Assembly (NCBI GenBank): GCA_913061055.1
Contig: CAJXVA010000032.1
Span: forward strand, 1-37,080
Source: an uncultured Pseudomonadota bacterium
Lineage (GTDB): Bacteria; Myxococcota_A; Polyangia; Nannocystales; Nannocystaceae
Reading direction: 5' to 3'
DNA: 37,080 nucleotides
Below the pieces are notes generated by a model. It was given only the letters and a program-made list of their open reading frames with translations. It searched no databases and was not told where the DNA came from. Both the position numbers and the translations under genes were made by a program. Position 1 is the stretch's first letter; every line of letters begins with the position of its first letter. Of this stretch, positions 25,001-33,643 are shown in pieces.

Positions 25001-25709
25001 ACGCGAGCGCGGGCTCCGCGGAAACCCGCTCTTCGAGGAGTTGTCGCGCGTCCACACCCGCCCACGGAGTCTGTGCGGTCATCGCTTCGTACAGCATGAC
25101 GCCGAGCCCGAAGAAGTCGGAGGCCGCGGTCACGGGCTGGCCGCGGGCTTGTTCCGGTGAGAGGTAGTCGAGCGTTCCCACCACGAAGCTGTCGGAGGGG
25201 TCGGGGCGCGAGCGCGCTCCAAGTGCCAGACCGAAGTCGAGCAGCTTGAGCCGGCCGTCTCCCGTGATCATGACATTGGTCGGCTTCACGTCGCGGTGGA
25301 CGAGGCCGTGGCGGTGGAGATGGTGGAGCGCCCGAACCAGCTGAACCAGCCCGTCCCGGAGCCGACCGCGGTCGAGGGTCCCACCAGCGCGAACCCACTC
25401 GATCCAGTGCACACCCTCGACCCGCTCCATCGTGAGGAAGGCGAGTTCCTCGTCGACCACGAGTTCGTGCAGCGTGACCAGGTTCGGGTGGCTGAAGTCC
25501 GTCAGCGCCCGGAACTCTCGCTTGATCAGGTAGAGGAATTCCGCGTCACGGATCCGTAGGGTCTTGAGCGCGACTTCGGTTTTTCGCTTGCGGTCGTAGG
25601 CGGCATAGACCACCCCCATACCGCCCTCGCCGAGCTTCTCCCCGAGCTCAAACCGACCTGCGACCAGGCTTCCTGGACGGAGCGATGTACTGGGCGGATC
25701 GGCGGTCAT
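22080..25709 (-). CDS. Ser/Thr kinase fused to a large AAA-type ATPase and helical repeats
   Basis: About 1209 residues from the ATG at 25709; an ATG at 25736 is an alternative, and the open frame upstream of that is not coding. The kinase domain (~20-280) has GEGGMG, lysine 49, HRD 138-140 and DFG 158-160. An ATPase module follows, with Walker A GQSGTGKS near residue 305 and Walker B LLFIDDLHW, of the STAND/AfsR-like predicted ATPase type seen in kinase-ATPase regulators. The remainder is TPR-like (RAADLAQQALGLLED). This is a typical large myxobacterial signalling protein. It ends five bases from the convergent M8-like gene. Output partner unknown. Confidence 0.87.
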   Translation of the reverse strand: MTADPPSTSLRPGSLVAGRFELGEKLGEGGMGVVYAAYDRKRKTEVALKTLRIRDAEFLYLIKREFRALTDFSHPNLVTLHELVVDEELAFLTMERVEGVHWIEWVRAGGTLDRGRLRDGLVQLVRALHHLHRHGLVHRDVKPTNVMITGDGRLKLLDFGLALGARSRPDPSDSFVVGTLDYLSPEQARGQPVTAASDFFGLGVMLYEAMTAQTPWAGVDARQLLEERVSAEPALAFDQEKEHSELASLDLLCLDLRLPDPQLRPGATEILRRLGATRLDSESDNRSTFVGRTVERSRLAAAVEEGLQGTPRLLLVRGQSGTGKSAMARALLDAHAESQDALILRGQCYERETVRYSGVDAVVDALRAYLLELEPEDLELLLPGRSAALAVAFPVVEDLIAPSAVDLPTDPLELQRAAGDAFRDLIVQLSKTQRVLLFIDDLHWCSDETTRLLLHLLQAPPDSGFVIIGTYRADMLERSSSLASLRDESKAREDLWELDLGSLPYEEACRLAATQLGLSVPDDICDEIARESGGNPLFVEELARHAATTGAVRGAGRLGLEAMTQTRVHGLPDAARDLLNVLAIAGGPLTQRVAIEASSSPTDGNLGLAELRAQHFVRTFGPGPDDAFEVYHGRVRVAVLQLLTEEQRAQHHLALASTLERADADPESLAFHFARCGRTDAAVTYLRQASQLASQALAFRRAADLAQQALGLLEDTDDLPLRAALEAELGEALSNDGHGAEAAEAYLRAAAATGDDAIELRRHAAEQYLRSGHAAEGLPLLTEVLEAVGLGLARSPKRAIGSWLLQRASIALIGTEFTPQSEAELDPRALLRVDICWTAATGLPAVDVLLGQDMQARHLRLALQLGEPRRVARALSLEILYSATSGTRNVERVNTLIARVGGIAQDVGTPHIDGLLALASGAACAYRGEFSESIEFLSRAEDTFRNHCTGAAWELSFTNTFDVLARLYRGDFARLVRTLEVATNDARARDDLFTMLMVRIGYDYLRHLITDQPDRARAQLEAAQAWRPEEAANPTFRFTMLMALGRIERYAGRRPEAYACFVEHHAAVRKSMMLTKQPFLLYFCFERGSGALWAAHAAHGTERDRLLAVARKDCSKIRAERTRWGAVFVGLLEGSLFAANGERDLARRSLEGARAEADACDMRLYAASAEVRRDELDARREHDFTAFEAEGVDAPARMVNMHAPPVLDW

Positions 25710-25916
25710 CGGCGAGCGTCCCGACGCCCCAAGCATAGCCTGGACATGCCACCGGAACACGAGTTTCCGCCGCCCGCGTAGCTCTGTGTGCAGGGAGCCG
25801 GTTTCGTTCAGACGCGGGTGCACCGGAGGCGTACCCGGGGCGATATGTGCGCTATGTTTTGGGGGACGATGGCCCCGTCTTGCAACGTCGCCGGGGCCGG
25901 CACGTCTTCCTCTGTG

Positions 25917-26396
25917 ATGGACGAACGAGATGCGCTCGACCGTATCCATGCGGCGACAACGAAGACCGCACGGACGATGAACGTCATGGGCCCGTGCATC
26001 GTCGCGCTCGGTCTGTTCATGATCGCACTTCATGCGCTGGAGCTCGACTCCGAGGCGGCCGACATGGGTACCGCGGCCCTCGTCGCGCTCTACGGTTTTG
26101 CGTTGGTGTTCATCGCGACCGGGTTGCTCATGCTGTACGTCGGACTGTTCAAGTTCGCCCGAATGGGGCGTGCGGTGATCGGTGCATTGACCGGAGACCC
26201 GTCCGTGCTCGAGAAGGTCGAGTACACGACGATTCAGGCTGCGAACGCCCCGGGCGCGTTGGGGAGGGTCCACCAACTACGGTTCAACATCGTAGGACGA
26301 AAGCAGGCCACGACGCTCACCGTTCGCGAAGAGGATGTCGAGCCAATCCTCGGGTTGGTCCGTCGGAAAGCTCCGCACGCGCTCGGCAGCGAATAG
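25917..26396 (+). CDS. Small membrane protein of unknown function
   Basis: 159 residues from the ATG at 25917, since upstream in-frame residues look non-coding and overlap the kinase promoter region. Two membrane segments (about 24-42 and 52-78: VMGPCIVALGLFMIALHAL; ALVALYGFALVFIATGLLMLY) are followed by a cytoplasmic ~80-residue domain with alternating strands. Family not recognised. A hairpin (26448-26464) follows the gene. Confidence 0.65.
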   Translation: MDERDALDRIHAATTKTARTMNVMGPCIVALGLFMIALHALELDSEAADMGTAALVALYGFALVFIATGLLMLYVGLFKFARMGRAVIGALTGDPSVLEKVEYTTIQAANAPGALGRVHQLRFNIVGRKQATTLTVREEDVEPILGLVRRKAPHALGSE

Positions 26397-26447
26397 CGAA
26401 GAGCGGACGGAACAAGGTTCCCGGCGGACTGGCCCTGCGCCTGGCCT

Positions 26448-26470
26448 CCCCCGAAAAACGGGGGCGTTTC
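26448..26470 (+). terminator. Rho-independent terminator
   Basis: CCCCCG (26448-26453) and CGGGGG (26459-26464) form a perfect stem with an AAAAA loop, then CGTTTC. It lies 51 bases after the membrane-protein stop and just before the SnoaL-like gene. Confidence 0.6.
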
Positions 26471-26498
26471 AGCACGCTGGATCCGCTAGCCTTCGGCC

Positions 26499-26870
26499 AT
26501 GTCAGCTAAAGAAATCGGTCAGAAGCTCGTCGCGTTCTGCAAAGAGGGCAAGAACCTCGAGTCGATCAACACGCTCTACGCGGAGAACATCGAGAGCATC
26601 GAGGCGAGCCCCGGTCCCGACGGCAATCGGATCGCCCAAGGTATCGAGGCCGTCCGAGGCAAGAACCAGTGGTGGAGCGAGAACCACGAGATTCACAGTG
26701 CCGCCGTTGCCGGTCCGTACCCCCACGGTGAGGACCGTTTCGCCGTCCGTTTCGAGTACGACATCACCAACAAGCCCAGCGGTCAGCGCATGCAGATGGA
26801 TGAGGTCGGACTCTTCACCGTCGAGAGCGGCAAGATCGTCAAAGAAGAGTTCTTCTACGACATGGGCTGA
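26499..26870 (+). CDS. SnoaL-like (NTF2-fold) protein
   Basis: 123 residues with a compact alpha+beta cone pattern: an N-terminal helix (IGQKLVAFCKEGKNLESI), LYAENIESIEA, then paired strands (VAGPYPHGEDRFAVRFEYDI, QMDEVGLFTVESGKIVKEEFFY). This matches small SnoaL-like/nuclear transport factor 2-like proteins, which serve as enzymes or ligand-binding proteins. No catalytic residues can be assigned. It is soluble and lacks a signal peptide. It converges on the SDR gene, with a hairpin at 26889-26906 between them. Confidence 0.75.
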   Translation: MSAKEIGQKLVAFCKEGKNLESINTLYAENIESIEASPGPDGNRIAQGIEAVRGKNQWWSENHEIHSAAVAGPYPHGEDRFAVRFEYDITNKPSGQRMQMDEVGLFTVESGKIVKEEFFYDMG

Positions 26871-26888
26871 TCTGCGCGCCGACTCGAA

Positions 26889-26906
26889 CCCCGCCCAAGT
26901 GCGGGG
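26889..26906. terminator. Hairpin between convergent genes
   Basis: CCCCGC (26889-26894) pairs with GCGGGG (26901-26906) around CCAAGT, between the stops of the SnoaL-like and SDR genes. There is no T run on either side, so function as a terminator is only plausible. Confidence 0.4.
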
Positions 26907-26915
26907 CTACGGGTC

Positions 26916-27578
26916 TCACCAAGGCAGGGCTTCACCGTTCTGGTGCCAGAACGTTCCGGTCTTCTCGAGGGTGAGCCCGTCGATTCGCGCGAGGATCCCC
27001 CGGGCCGATTCTTCCGCTTCGATCATCCCGTTGCCGCCGGTCATCTCGGTCCGGACAAAGCCGGGGTGCACGAGCATGACCGCCACGCCGTCGTTCTTGA
27101 GGTCGTGTGCGAGCGAGACGCCGGCCATGTTCACGGCGGTCTTTGACATCCGGTAGCCGTACGCTCCTCCGGATGTGTTGTCGGCGATCGAGCCCATCCG
27201 GGAGGTGACAATGGCGACCTTCGCTCCGTCGCCCAGGCTTCCCAGCAGGCCCTTGGTGACACGCAGCGGCCCGAGGGCGTTGATCTCGAACTGGCGGCGG
27301 ATCCCGTCGAGATCCAGGTCTTCGAGCGTCTCTCGGCGGAGGAGACCGGCGTTGTTGATGAGGACGTCCACGGACTCGCCCTCGAAAATCTTTGCGAGCG
27401 TCTGGGTGACCCCGTCGTCGGCGACGTCGATGCCCTCGTGAACCTCGACGTCGGCTTCTTTGAGGGCGTCGCTCGCAGTGCGGCAGAGCGCGATGACCCG
27501 GTGCCCGGCTGCCTTGGCTTGCCGAGTCAGCTGAAGTCCGATGCCGCGGTTGGTCCCTGTGATCGCGTAGGTCGCCAT
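26916..27578 (-). CDS. SDR-family NAD(P)-dependent oxidoreductase
   Basis: 220 residues. Rossmann motif TGTNRGIG (7-14), NNAG (near residue 85), a catalytic Ser in VTSRMGSI, and YRMSK (YxxxK) are all present in classical SDR order. HPGFVRTEM follows the active site, as in carbonyl-reductase-like SDRs. The size is slightly short of the usual 240-250. Substrate cannot be inferred from neighbours. Confidence 0.92.
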   Translation of the reverse strand: MATYAITGTNRGIGLQLTRQAKAAGHRVIALCRTASDALKEADVEVHEGIDVADDGVTQTLAKIFEGESVDVLINNAGLLRRETLEDLDLDGIRRQFEINALGPLRVTKGLLGSLGDGAKVAIVTSRMGSIADNTSGGAYGYRMSKTAVNMAGVSLAHDLKNDGVAVMLVHPGFVRTEMTGGNGMIEAEESARGILARIDGLTLEKTGTFWHQNGEALPW

Positions 27579-27650
27579 GCCGCGCAGTGTGCCCGATGGC
27601 GGGGGAGAATCGTAGTCGAGTCCACGACGCGCAGTTGCGAGGTCACCGGA

Positions 27651-28256
27651 TCAGCCGGGCATGTCGGGCGGTGCTCGAAAGTGCAAGGTCGCGTCGAGGG
27701 ACACGAACGCGGCACACGGGCCGGCGATCTCCACCGACAGCTCCCCCGTGGTCACGAGCCGCTCGACCGTCAGCCCGTAGGCCTCCGCCAATCGATCGGC
27801 GCGGGCACGAAGTGCTGCATACGCCGCAACGCGGTGACTTTCGCGGTCGATCAGGGCGAACTGACACTCGCCAACGCCCAGCGAGCCCTCGTGGAGATCG
27901 ACGGCCTCGAGTCGCCCCCGGAGCTCTTCGACGGTCGTGACTCGCGCCATGAAGTCGGCCTTCGGAGCCATCGGCAGGACGACTCGGCCGGAGACCTGCG
28001 CTGCGGTTCGGACGCCTCCCCCGAACAGTCCCTTGCCGCCCAGTTTTTGGGTTTGCGAACCGTATCCCTCGAGCTCAACCCTGGCCGCGGGGACCGCCTC
28101 TGCGAGGGTTCGAGCGACGGTCTCGATCTCGCGGAGGATCGCGGCGGAAGTCGCTGCGGCGGTCTTGAAGCGGAAGGGCACGACCGCGTGGTCCGGTGCG
28201 ACCTCGAGGAGTGCGCTGCGAATCCGAGTGGGGAGGCGTTCTGTTGTCGTGAGCAT
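27651..28256 (-). CDS. Possible SIMPL (DUF541)-like protein
   Basis: 201 residues without a signal peptide. The pattern of an N-terminal strand region, a helix (SAAILREIETVARTLAEAVP) and a C-terminal helix with many Ala/Arg (AAYAALRARADRLAEAYGL), then VERLVTTGELSVEI, recalls SIMPL-domain proteins. The usual periplasmic signal is missing, so the call is tentative. No partner is evident; the next minus-strand gene upstream is the trypsin-like protease. Confidence 0.45.
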   Translation of the reverse strand: MLTTTERLPTRIRSALLEVAPDHAVVPFRFKTAAATSAAILREIETVARTLAEAVPAARVELEGYGSQTQKLGGKGLFGGGVRTAAQVSGRVVLPMAPKADFMARVTTVEELRGRLEAVDLHEGSLGVGECQFALIDRESHRVAAYAALRARADRLAEAYGLTVERLVTTGELSVEIAGPCAAFVSLDATLHFRAPPDMPG

Positions 28257-28283
28257 GGCGCGGTGACCTCGAGACGTGCTCCG

Positions 28284-29105
28284 TCAGGACCCGAAGGAGA
28301 CGGAGCGGACGTCGGGAAAGGTTACGCTGCGGTGCTTCCGGCCACCACGTCCGTCGACCTCCACCCGGTACGTTCCCGGTTCGGCCACAACGGTGACGAC
28401 GGGGCCCGTGCCCACGCGGGCGCCCTGGACGAACACGCTGGCGCCGGCTGGGGCGTTGATGGTGAGGCAGTTCGCCAGCGGCCGGAGCTTGGCCAACGCT
28501 GCGAGGGCCGTCTCGGGCGTGATCGCGAAGTTGATCGCGTCGCTGTCGACCATGCCCGAGACGACGATACCCACCACGTGTCCTCGTCGGTCGAACACGG
28601 GGCCGCCGGAAGAGCCCGGGTTGAGCGGGATCTGCGTTTGCAACACGCCTCGGTCTCTCGCGCCGTGGGCGTTGGAGACCAGTCCCGTCGTCAACGTCCA
28701 TACGCCGCCCCTGCCGTGTCCGACGCTTCCCGCCCACGTGCCGATTCGAAGGGATCGGGTCGAGGCGAACGCGAGGGGAGGGGTGTGTTTGGCCGAAACC
28801 TTGATGAGGGCCACATCCACTCCGCCAGCGCCCCGTGCGACCACCGTTCCCACCATGCGGCGACCATCGTGCAGCCGGACTTTGACCGTCTTCGCGGCGC
28901 CCACGACGTGTCGGTTGGTCAGAATGTGCCCCAGCGGACTCACGAAGAAACCAGAGCCGAACCCGTCCCGTGTCTCCACGAGCACGACGGAAGGGGCCGT
29001 GCGCTCGAAGAGGTCGATGGTCTCGCGCTCGATCGATTCGAGGGTGGGCGTGCCCGGAGTCGGAGACGTCAGGAGTGCGGTGGCCAGGAGGAGGGGGCCG
29101 AGCAC
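28284..29105 (-). CDS. Trypsin-like (DegP/HtrA-type) serine protease with PEGA tail
   Basis: 273 residues from a GTG at 29105, which overlaps the TAG of the upstream gene by one base; the much longer open frame upstream is not coding. A hydrophobic signal peptide is followed by an S1C-type protease domain with the triad His in ILTNRHVVG, Asp in GGVDVALI and Ser in LNPGSSGGPV. In place of a PDZ domain, the C-terminal ~70 residues resemble a PEGA domain (NAPAGASVFVQGARVG), a surface/wall-associated module. It is probably periplasmic or surface-exposed and co-translated with the preceding gene. Confidence 0.85.
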   Translation of the reverse strand: MLGPLLLATALLTSPTPGTPTLESIERETIDLFERTAPSVVLVETRDGFGSGFFVSPLGHILTNRHVVGAAKTVKVRLHDGRRMVGTVVARGAGGVDVALIKVSAKHTPPLAFASTRSLRIGTWAGSVGHGRGGVWTLTTGLVSNAHGARDRGVLQTQIPLNPGSSGGPVFDRRGHVVGIVVSGMVDSDAINFAITPETALAALAKLRPLANCLTINAPAGASVFVQGARVGTGPVVTVVAEPGTYRVEVDGRGGRKHRSVTFPDVRSVSFGS

Positions 29106-30214
29106 TAGAACCTCCCCGAGAGCACCACGCCGCCGCCGCGCCGATCCGCCGAGCCGCGCACCGCGACCTCTCGAACACCCAGGCGCTTGCGGAGGTCCTT
29201 GTTGTAGGACTCTCCCATCTCCTGGACGTCCGTCGCGGTCGAGGTGTGTGGACGAAGCTTGCCACCGATCACACCCATCACGATGCCGCCCGCCAGGAGG
29301 CCTCCGCCAAGTCCGAGGCCGCGTCGCACTTTCTTCTTTTGCCGACGGTCCGCACTGGCGGTGCAAGCGTCGGACTCCAGGGGGTCTTCGATGGAGATGC
29401 AACCGTCGTCCTCGCTGATCGCGGCGATCGGAAGTGCCATCATCACGACGAGGCCGGTCACGGCTGCGAGGCTCCCGACCGTGATCAGACCTTGGCGGGC
29501 GGCTTTGCGTCGTCGGTATTCCTTGGCGAGGTCGTCGCGGCCGACGTAGGCGTAGTACTCGTCGCCGGGCAGGGGAGCGCCGGCGCCCGTGCGCGGCTCG
29601 AATCGGCGTGAGACGACCGCGCTGTTGGTCCCGGTCGCTGTGACCTGGAGTGCGCCGTCGAACACGACGCGCTTGCGGTCGTATTCGGCCAACGCGCTGT
29701 CCTCGGATTCGGGCACCTCGCCTTCGAGGATCGCCAGCGGGCTGTCGCCGGTGTGGGAGGTCTGTGGAGGCGCCTCGATGGCATCTCCGCGTGCCGCCGA
29801 GAACCCGCCGATTGCGGTGCCGCCGGTGTCGTAGACGGAGACCGTGACGCGGTCGTCGTCGACCCGGACGATCACGACCCGCTCCGCGTCGGTGTCGAGC
29901 GCGCCCAAGAGGCTCGCGTCGTCCAGACCTGCGGTCTTCTTGCTCGACTCCGAGAGCGATACGACGCCCGCGGTCCCGGCCTCCTCGAGTTCGGCCCGAA
30001 GCGCCTTGGCCACCTCGCGTAGGGAGTTGGAGCCTCGGCCCGCGGTGAGGATCAAGACGTCGCCTCCGTGGGCCGCGACGTGGGCGGCAACGGCGGGGGT
30101 GTCGAGCGTCTGGGCCCAGGTGGTGTCCGCGGCTGCGGCGGTGCGAGGGCCAAGTGCCAGCGCGAGGCAGAGCACCGGGGCGGCGATGGAGGAGGAGGCT
30201 CGAGACGGCGTCAT
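29105..30214 (-). CDS. Exported protein with one or two membrane segments, function unknown
   Basis: 369 residues from the ATG at 30214, which opens a good signal peptide (SSSIAAPVLCLALALG, cleavage after AAA). The periplasmic ~200 residues contain an alpha/beta domain (GGDVLILTAGRGSNSLREVAKAL; ERVVIVRVDDDRVTVSVYD). A central hydrophobic segment (LITVGSLAAVTGLVVMMALPI) and a second Gly-rich one (LGLGGGLLAGGIVMGVIGG) flank a Cys-containing loop. I do not recognise the family. It is coupled to the trypsin-like protease by a TAGTG overlap, so the two likely act together in the envelope. Confidence 0.7.
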   Translation of the reverse strand: MTPSRASSSIAAPVLCLALALGPRTAAAADTTWAQTLDTPAVAAHVAAHGGDVLILTAGRGSNSLREVAKALRAELEEAGTAGVVSLSESSKKTAGLDDASLLGALDTDAERVVIVRVDDDRVTVSVYDTGGTAIGGFSAARGDAIEAPPQTSHTGDSPLAILEGEVPESEDSALAEYDRKRVVFDGALQVTATGTNSAVVSRRFEPRTGAGAPLPGDEYYAYVGRDDLAKEYRRRKAARQGLITVGSLAAVTGLVVMMALPIAAISEDDGCISIEDPLESDACTASADRRQKKKVRRGLGLGGGLLAGGIVMGVIGGKLRPHTSTATDVQEMGESYNKDLRKRLGVREVAVRGSADRRGGGVVLSGRF

Positions 30215-30383
30215 GGCTCCGACGGTGTAGGTCGGCGGCCACGCGCGAGCATCGGTCGTCCTGCCAATACGCCGCTGGGGTTGCCTCACCTGGCCCCGGG
30301 CGGACGTGTGCGTCAGGTCCCGGCTTGATTGGCAATTCGACCGATGCGCGCGGGGGGACGACCCGCCTAAGGTGGACGGCGTG

Positions 30384-30986
30384 TCAGCGGGTGGTCAGCT
30401 CGTCTTCGGTGACGAGTCGCGTGAGCTCCGCACGGGAGCCGATGTCGAGTTTCGCGAATGTGTGCTCGAGGTGAGCGGCGACGGTGCGCGGTTTGATGCC
30501 CAGCCGGGCTGCAATGTCCTTGTTGCTGCCCCCTCGAGCGACTTCCCGGGCGACCTGGGCTTCGCGGGGGGTCAGGGCGTCGAGCCGGGTTCGAGCCACC
30601 CGCCGGCTCGCCCGCTCGAGCTCGTCCTCGATGCGGCGAACGAACTGAAACGAGGCGATCGGTCCGAGGTGGATCTCGTCACCCTCGCCCAGCACCACCA
30701 GATCGATGCGGTCTCCGTTGACGAAGGTACCGTTGCGCGACTCGAGGTCGACCAGCGTTGCGGTCTGACCGTCGCGCATGATGATTTTGGCGTGCTCCCG
30801 CGACACGCCCCGCGCTTCGAGCACGACCGTCGCTTCTTGGCCGCGCCCCAGGACCGTTTCGGCGTCGCGCAGCAGGACCAGCCTTGGCATGCCGACGCCG
30901 ATGCCCAACAACGCGGGGATTCTCGTCCCCAGTGAGGGCTTGGGCGTCACCGCCCACAGTGACGTCGTATCGTCCGACCCAGACAC
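30384..30986 (-). CDS. FHA domain-LuxR HTH transcriptional regulator
   Basis: 200 residues from a GTG at 30986 (AGGGGG just upstream; GTG 30950 is an alternative). The FHA phosphothreonine-binding domain shows VLGRG, GVSREHAKI and DLESRNGTFVNG. The C-terminal LuxR-type helix-turn-helix begins LTPREAQVAREVARG and ends PRTVAAHLEHTFAKLDIGSR. The longer open frame running antisense to the kinase is not coding. Divergent by 18 bases from the kinase-TPR gene, it is a strong candidate for a transcription factor that reads that kinase's phosphorylation. Confidence 0.9.
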   Translation of the reverse strand: MSGSDDTTSLWAVTPKPSLGTRIPALLGIGVGMPRLVLLRDAETVLGRGQEATVVLEARGVSREHAKIIMRDGQTATLVDLESRNGTFVNGDRIDLVVLGEGDEIHLGPIASFQFVRRIEDELERASRRVARTRLDALTPREAQVAREVARGGSNKDIAARLGIKPRTVAAHLEHTFAKLDIGSRAELTRLVTEDELTTR

Positions 30987-31004
30987 GAACCCCCTGACCC
31001 TATC

Positions 31005-33641
31005 ATGCACGACGAGACCACGAGCGCCCTGCTGGCCGCACCCCGAACGGGCGACGCGTCCGCCGAAGACTCGGCGACCCGACTTCGACGTGGCACGACG
31101 GTCGGTCGCTACATCGTCATCGACAAGCTCGGCGGCGGTGGCATGGGGGATGTCTACTCCGCGTGGGACGAAGAACTCCGCCGCCGTGTCGCGTTGAAGC
31201 TCATTCGACCGCGACAGGGGGCCGACCTGCGGGCGCAAGTCCTCTCCGAGGCGCGTGCGCTGGCCCGGCTTCGACATCCGCACGTGGTCGCGGTGCACGA
31301 CGTTGGGGAAGATGCGGGGTCGGTGTTCGTATCGATGGCGTTGCTCGAAGGCCTCGACCTTCGGGGATGGGCACAGGAGTCCGAGCCCGAGCCCAAGACT
31401 CGGTTCGAGGTCATTCTGCAGTGTGCCGATGGCCTGGCTGCGGCGCACGATGCAGGTTTGGTGCACCACGACGTCAAACCCTCGAACATCGTCGTCGAGA
31501 CACGGGACGGCGCGCCGTGGGTGTCGCTGATCGACTTTGGACTTGCCGCCGATGCCGAGTCTGGAGACGAACCCCGCGGCGGAACCCTGGCGTACATGGC
31601 TCCGGAAGCTCGCGCGACGTTTCGGGGGAGCGCTCGGGCAGACCAATGGAGTTTGGCGTTGGTCGCGGTCGAACTCCTGACCGGCGATCGCCCGAGCATG
31701 GAGGCGCTCTCATCGGGGCGCATCGGTCCCTGTGGTCCTGCGACCGCGGCCCTGCGTCGCGCGCTCTGCGAGGACGTCGAGGCTCGTCATGCCGATGTGC
31801 ATGCGTTCGCGGAGTCTTTGCGTCGCGGGATGCAGCAACGTGCTCGGCGCATCGCGTTCGCCACGTTTGGCGGGGTCTCTCTTCTCGCCGCCGGGACCTT
31901 TGCTGCCGCCGCGCGTGAGGAGCCGGACTGCGGCGCTCTGGCACAAGCGCAGCTGGAGACGTTGGTCCCAGAGCGCGCTGAGACCCTTCGGGCGTTCGAG
32001 AATTCCGCACCTCAGGTGGCTTCGAGCGTGAGCGCGCAGGTGGAGCGCTGGACCGATCGCTGGACCGAGGCCTACGCGCAATCATGCGAAGCGCCCGAGT
32101 CTGCGCCCCGCCGAGCCTGCCTGGACGGCGAGGCGAGGGAGGTCGCCGCATTGTTGCGCGTCGGAGTCGCGGACGAGGCAACCGGGGCGGCGCGCTGGGC
32201 CGTGTTGGGTAGCCTCAACGGAGCGGTGTCGCAGGACCGCTGTTCCGGTGGGTCCGGACGACCCGCGTTGACGGAGGGGCTCGCACGGGCGTTCGCGCTG
32301 GAGGTGGCCTCGCGTTTTGACGAGGCCTACACCGCCGCAACATCCGAGCTGGAGGTCTCCCGGGAGAACACCGACCGGCCACGCACGATCGCGGCGCTGT
32401 ATCGGCTGGCGTCGGTCGAGCGCCGGCGTGACAACTTCGAGAACTCCCTCGCCCTCGGTGAGGATGCGATGGAGCTGGCGGCACTGCACGGAGACACCTG
32501 GACGCTGTCGCGGTCGATCATCGAACGGGTGGAAACCTGGATCTCCTTGGGTGAGTACGATCGGGCCCTCGAGGCGGCTCAGCTCGGCCGCTCGATCGTG
32601 GCGACGGCGGGCGATCCCCCGGAGCTCTTGTCGTATTGGCATTACGCGCAGGGCCGGAGCTTCGAGAGCTCTTCGCGATTCGACGATGCGGCCGGGTCGT
32701 ATCGACGGTCGCTCGAAATCCGCCGCGAGACCGAGCCGTCCTCGCTCTACGTCGGGGATACGCAGCGTTCACTTGGGTTCACGCTATCGCAGATGAACCA
32801 GTGCGAGGAGGCTCAGAAACAGCTGCGCGCCGCGATTGAGATCTACGTCGAGCAGCTGGGCCCCGGGTCACCCTCTGAGGCGTACTGCCTGTCGGCACTT
32901 GCGCAATGCCAGGCCCAAGGCGGGGACATCGAGGCCGGGCTGGCGTCGTCGCGACGGGCCGAAGCCATCCTCGAAGCCGCGCTCGGTCCCCAGTCCGAGG
33001 CGCTGGCCAAGATCCTGACGATGCAGGGCGCGATCATCGGTGGACAGGGGAACTATGCGGCGGCGCGCGAGCCGTTCGAGCGGGCGCTTGCGATCCGCAA
33101 CGCGACCAAGGGAGTCGCGCATCCCGAGACCATCGTCGCGGGGACGAACCTGGGGTGGATGTTGTTGACGATTGGAGAGGTCGAGGCGGCCGTCCCGGTC
33201 CTCGAGGCCGCGATGCAAGGCGCGACCGAGCTCCGAGGGCCGGACCACTATGACAACCACCCGCTGCTCGGGGCCATGGCGGCACTGCACGACGCCCGCG
33301 GTGAGCTGGACGCGGCCATCTCGATGCAGCGCCGCGCATTGAAAGCCGCCGAGAGCAGCCCCGCCGCGTCCAATCCGATGATGCTCCTTTCGTCGGTGGC
33401 GAACCTGGGGGAGCTCTTGGCCAAGGCGGGCAACAACGAAGAAGCCTCGCAGGCGTACGCACGCGCGTGGTCGATTCTGGACTCGGCACCCGATGGGCAC
33501 CGCAACATCTACTGGGCCCACGTGAACCTGGGTCGGGCCAAGCTCGCGTATGCGATGGGCGAGGACCCGCAGCCCTTCGTGGACGCCGCGTTGGCGGCGA
33601 ATCCCGAGCTCGAGCCCGAACTCGCTGCGCTTTCGGAGTGA
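31005..33641 (+). CDS. Ser/Thr kinase-TPR protein with HHD catalytic loop
   Basis: 878 residues. Kinase domain ~35-280 with GGGGMGDV (44-51), lysine 65, VHHDVKPSN (HHD at 154-156 instead of HRD) and DFG 177-179. The Arg to His change makes it a non-RD kinase, which is often regulated without activation-loop phosphorylation. One membrane segment near 286-305 (FATFGGVSLLAAGTFAAAA) is followed by a Cys-containing stretch and many TPR repeats (~430-870; GNYAAAREPFERALAIRNATKG). It shares its promoter region with the divergent FHA-LuxR gene. The architecture is like the kinase at 9395-12010, a lineage expansion. Confidence 0.9.
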   Translation: MHDETTSALLAAPRTGDASAEDSATRLRRGTTVGRYIVIDKLGGGGMGDVYSAWDEELRRRVALKLIRPRQGADLRAQVLSEARALARLRHPHVVAVHDVGEDAGSVFVSMALLEGLDLRGWAQESEPEPKTRFEVILQCADGLAAAHDAGLVHHDVKPSNIVVETRDGAPWVSLIDFGLAADAESGDEPRGGTLAYMAPEARATFRGSARADQWSLALVAVELLTGDRPSMEALSSGRIGPCGPATAALRRALCEDVEARHADVHAFAESLRRGMQQRARRIAFATFGGVSLLAAGTFAAAAREEPDCGALAQAQLETLVPERAETLRAFENSAPQVASSVSAQVERWTDRWTEAYAQSCEAPESAPRRACLDGEAREVAALLRVGVADEATGAARWAVLGSLNGAVSQDRCSGGSGRPALTEGLARAFALEVASRFDEAYTAATSELEVSRENTDRPRTIAALYRLASVERRRDNFENSLALGEDAMELAALHGDTWTLSRSIIERVETWISLGEYDRALEAAQLGRSIVATAGDPPELLSYWHYAQGRSFESSSRFDDAAGSYRRSLEIRRETEPSSLYVGDTQRSLGFTLSQMNQCEEAQKQLRAAIEIYVEQLGPGSPSEAYCLSALAQCQAQGGDIEAGLASSRRAEAILEAALGPQSEALAKILTMQGAIIGGQGNYAAAREPFERALAIRNATKGVAHPETIVAGTNLGWMLLTIGEVEAAVPVLEAAMQGATELRGPDHYDNHPLLGAMAALHDARGELDAAISMQRRALKAAESSPAASNPMMLLSSVANLGELLAKAGNNEEASQAYARAWSILDSAPDGHRNIYWAHVNLGRAKLAYAMGEDPQPFVDAALAANPELEPELAALSE

Positions 33642-33643
33642 AC

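Noticed and set aside
27438-29108. A 556-residue plus-strand open frame
   Set aside because: Antisense to the SIMPL-like and trypsin-like genes, with Arg/Gly/His-rich composition and no motif.
29106-30335. N-terminal extension of the trypsin-like protease frame
   Set aside because: It overlaps the exported protein gene in another frame and is Arg/His/Pro-rich. The GTG at 29105 gives a proper signal peptide.
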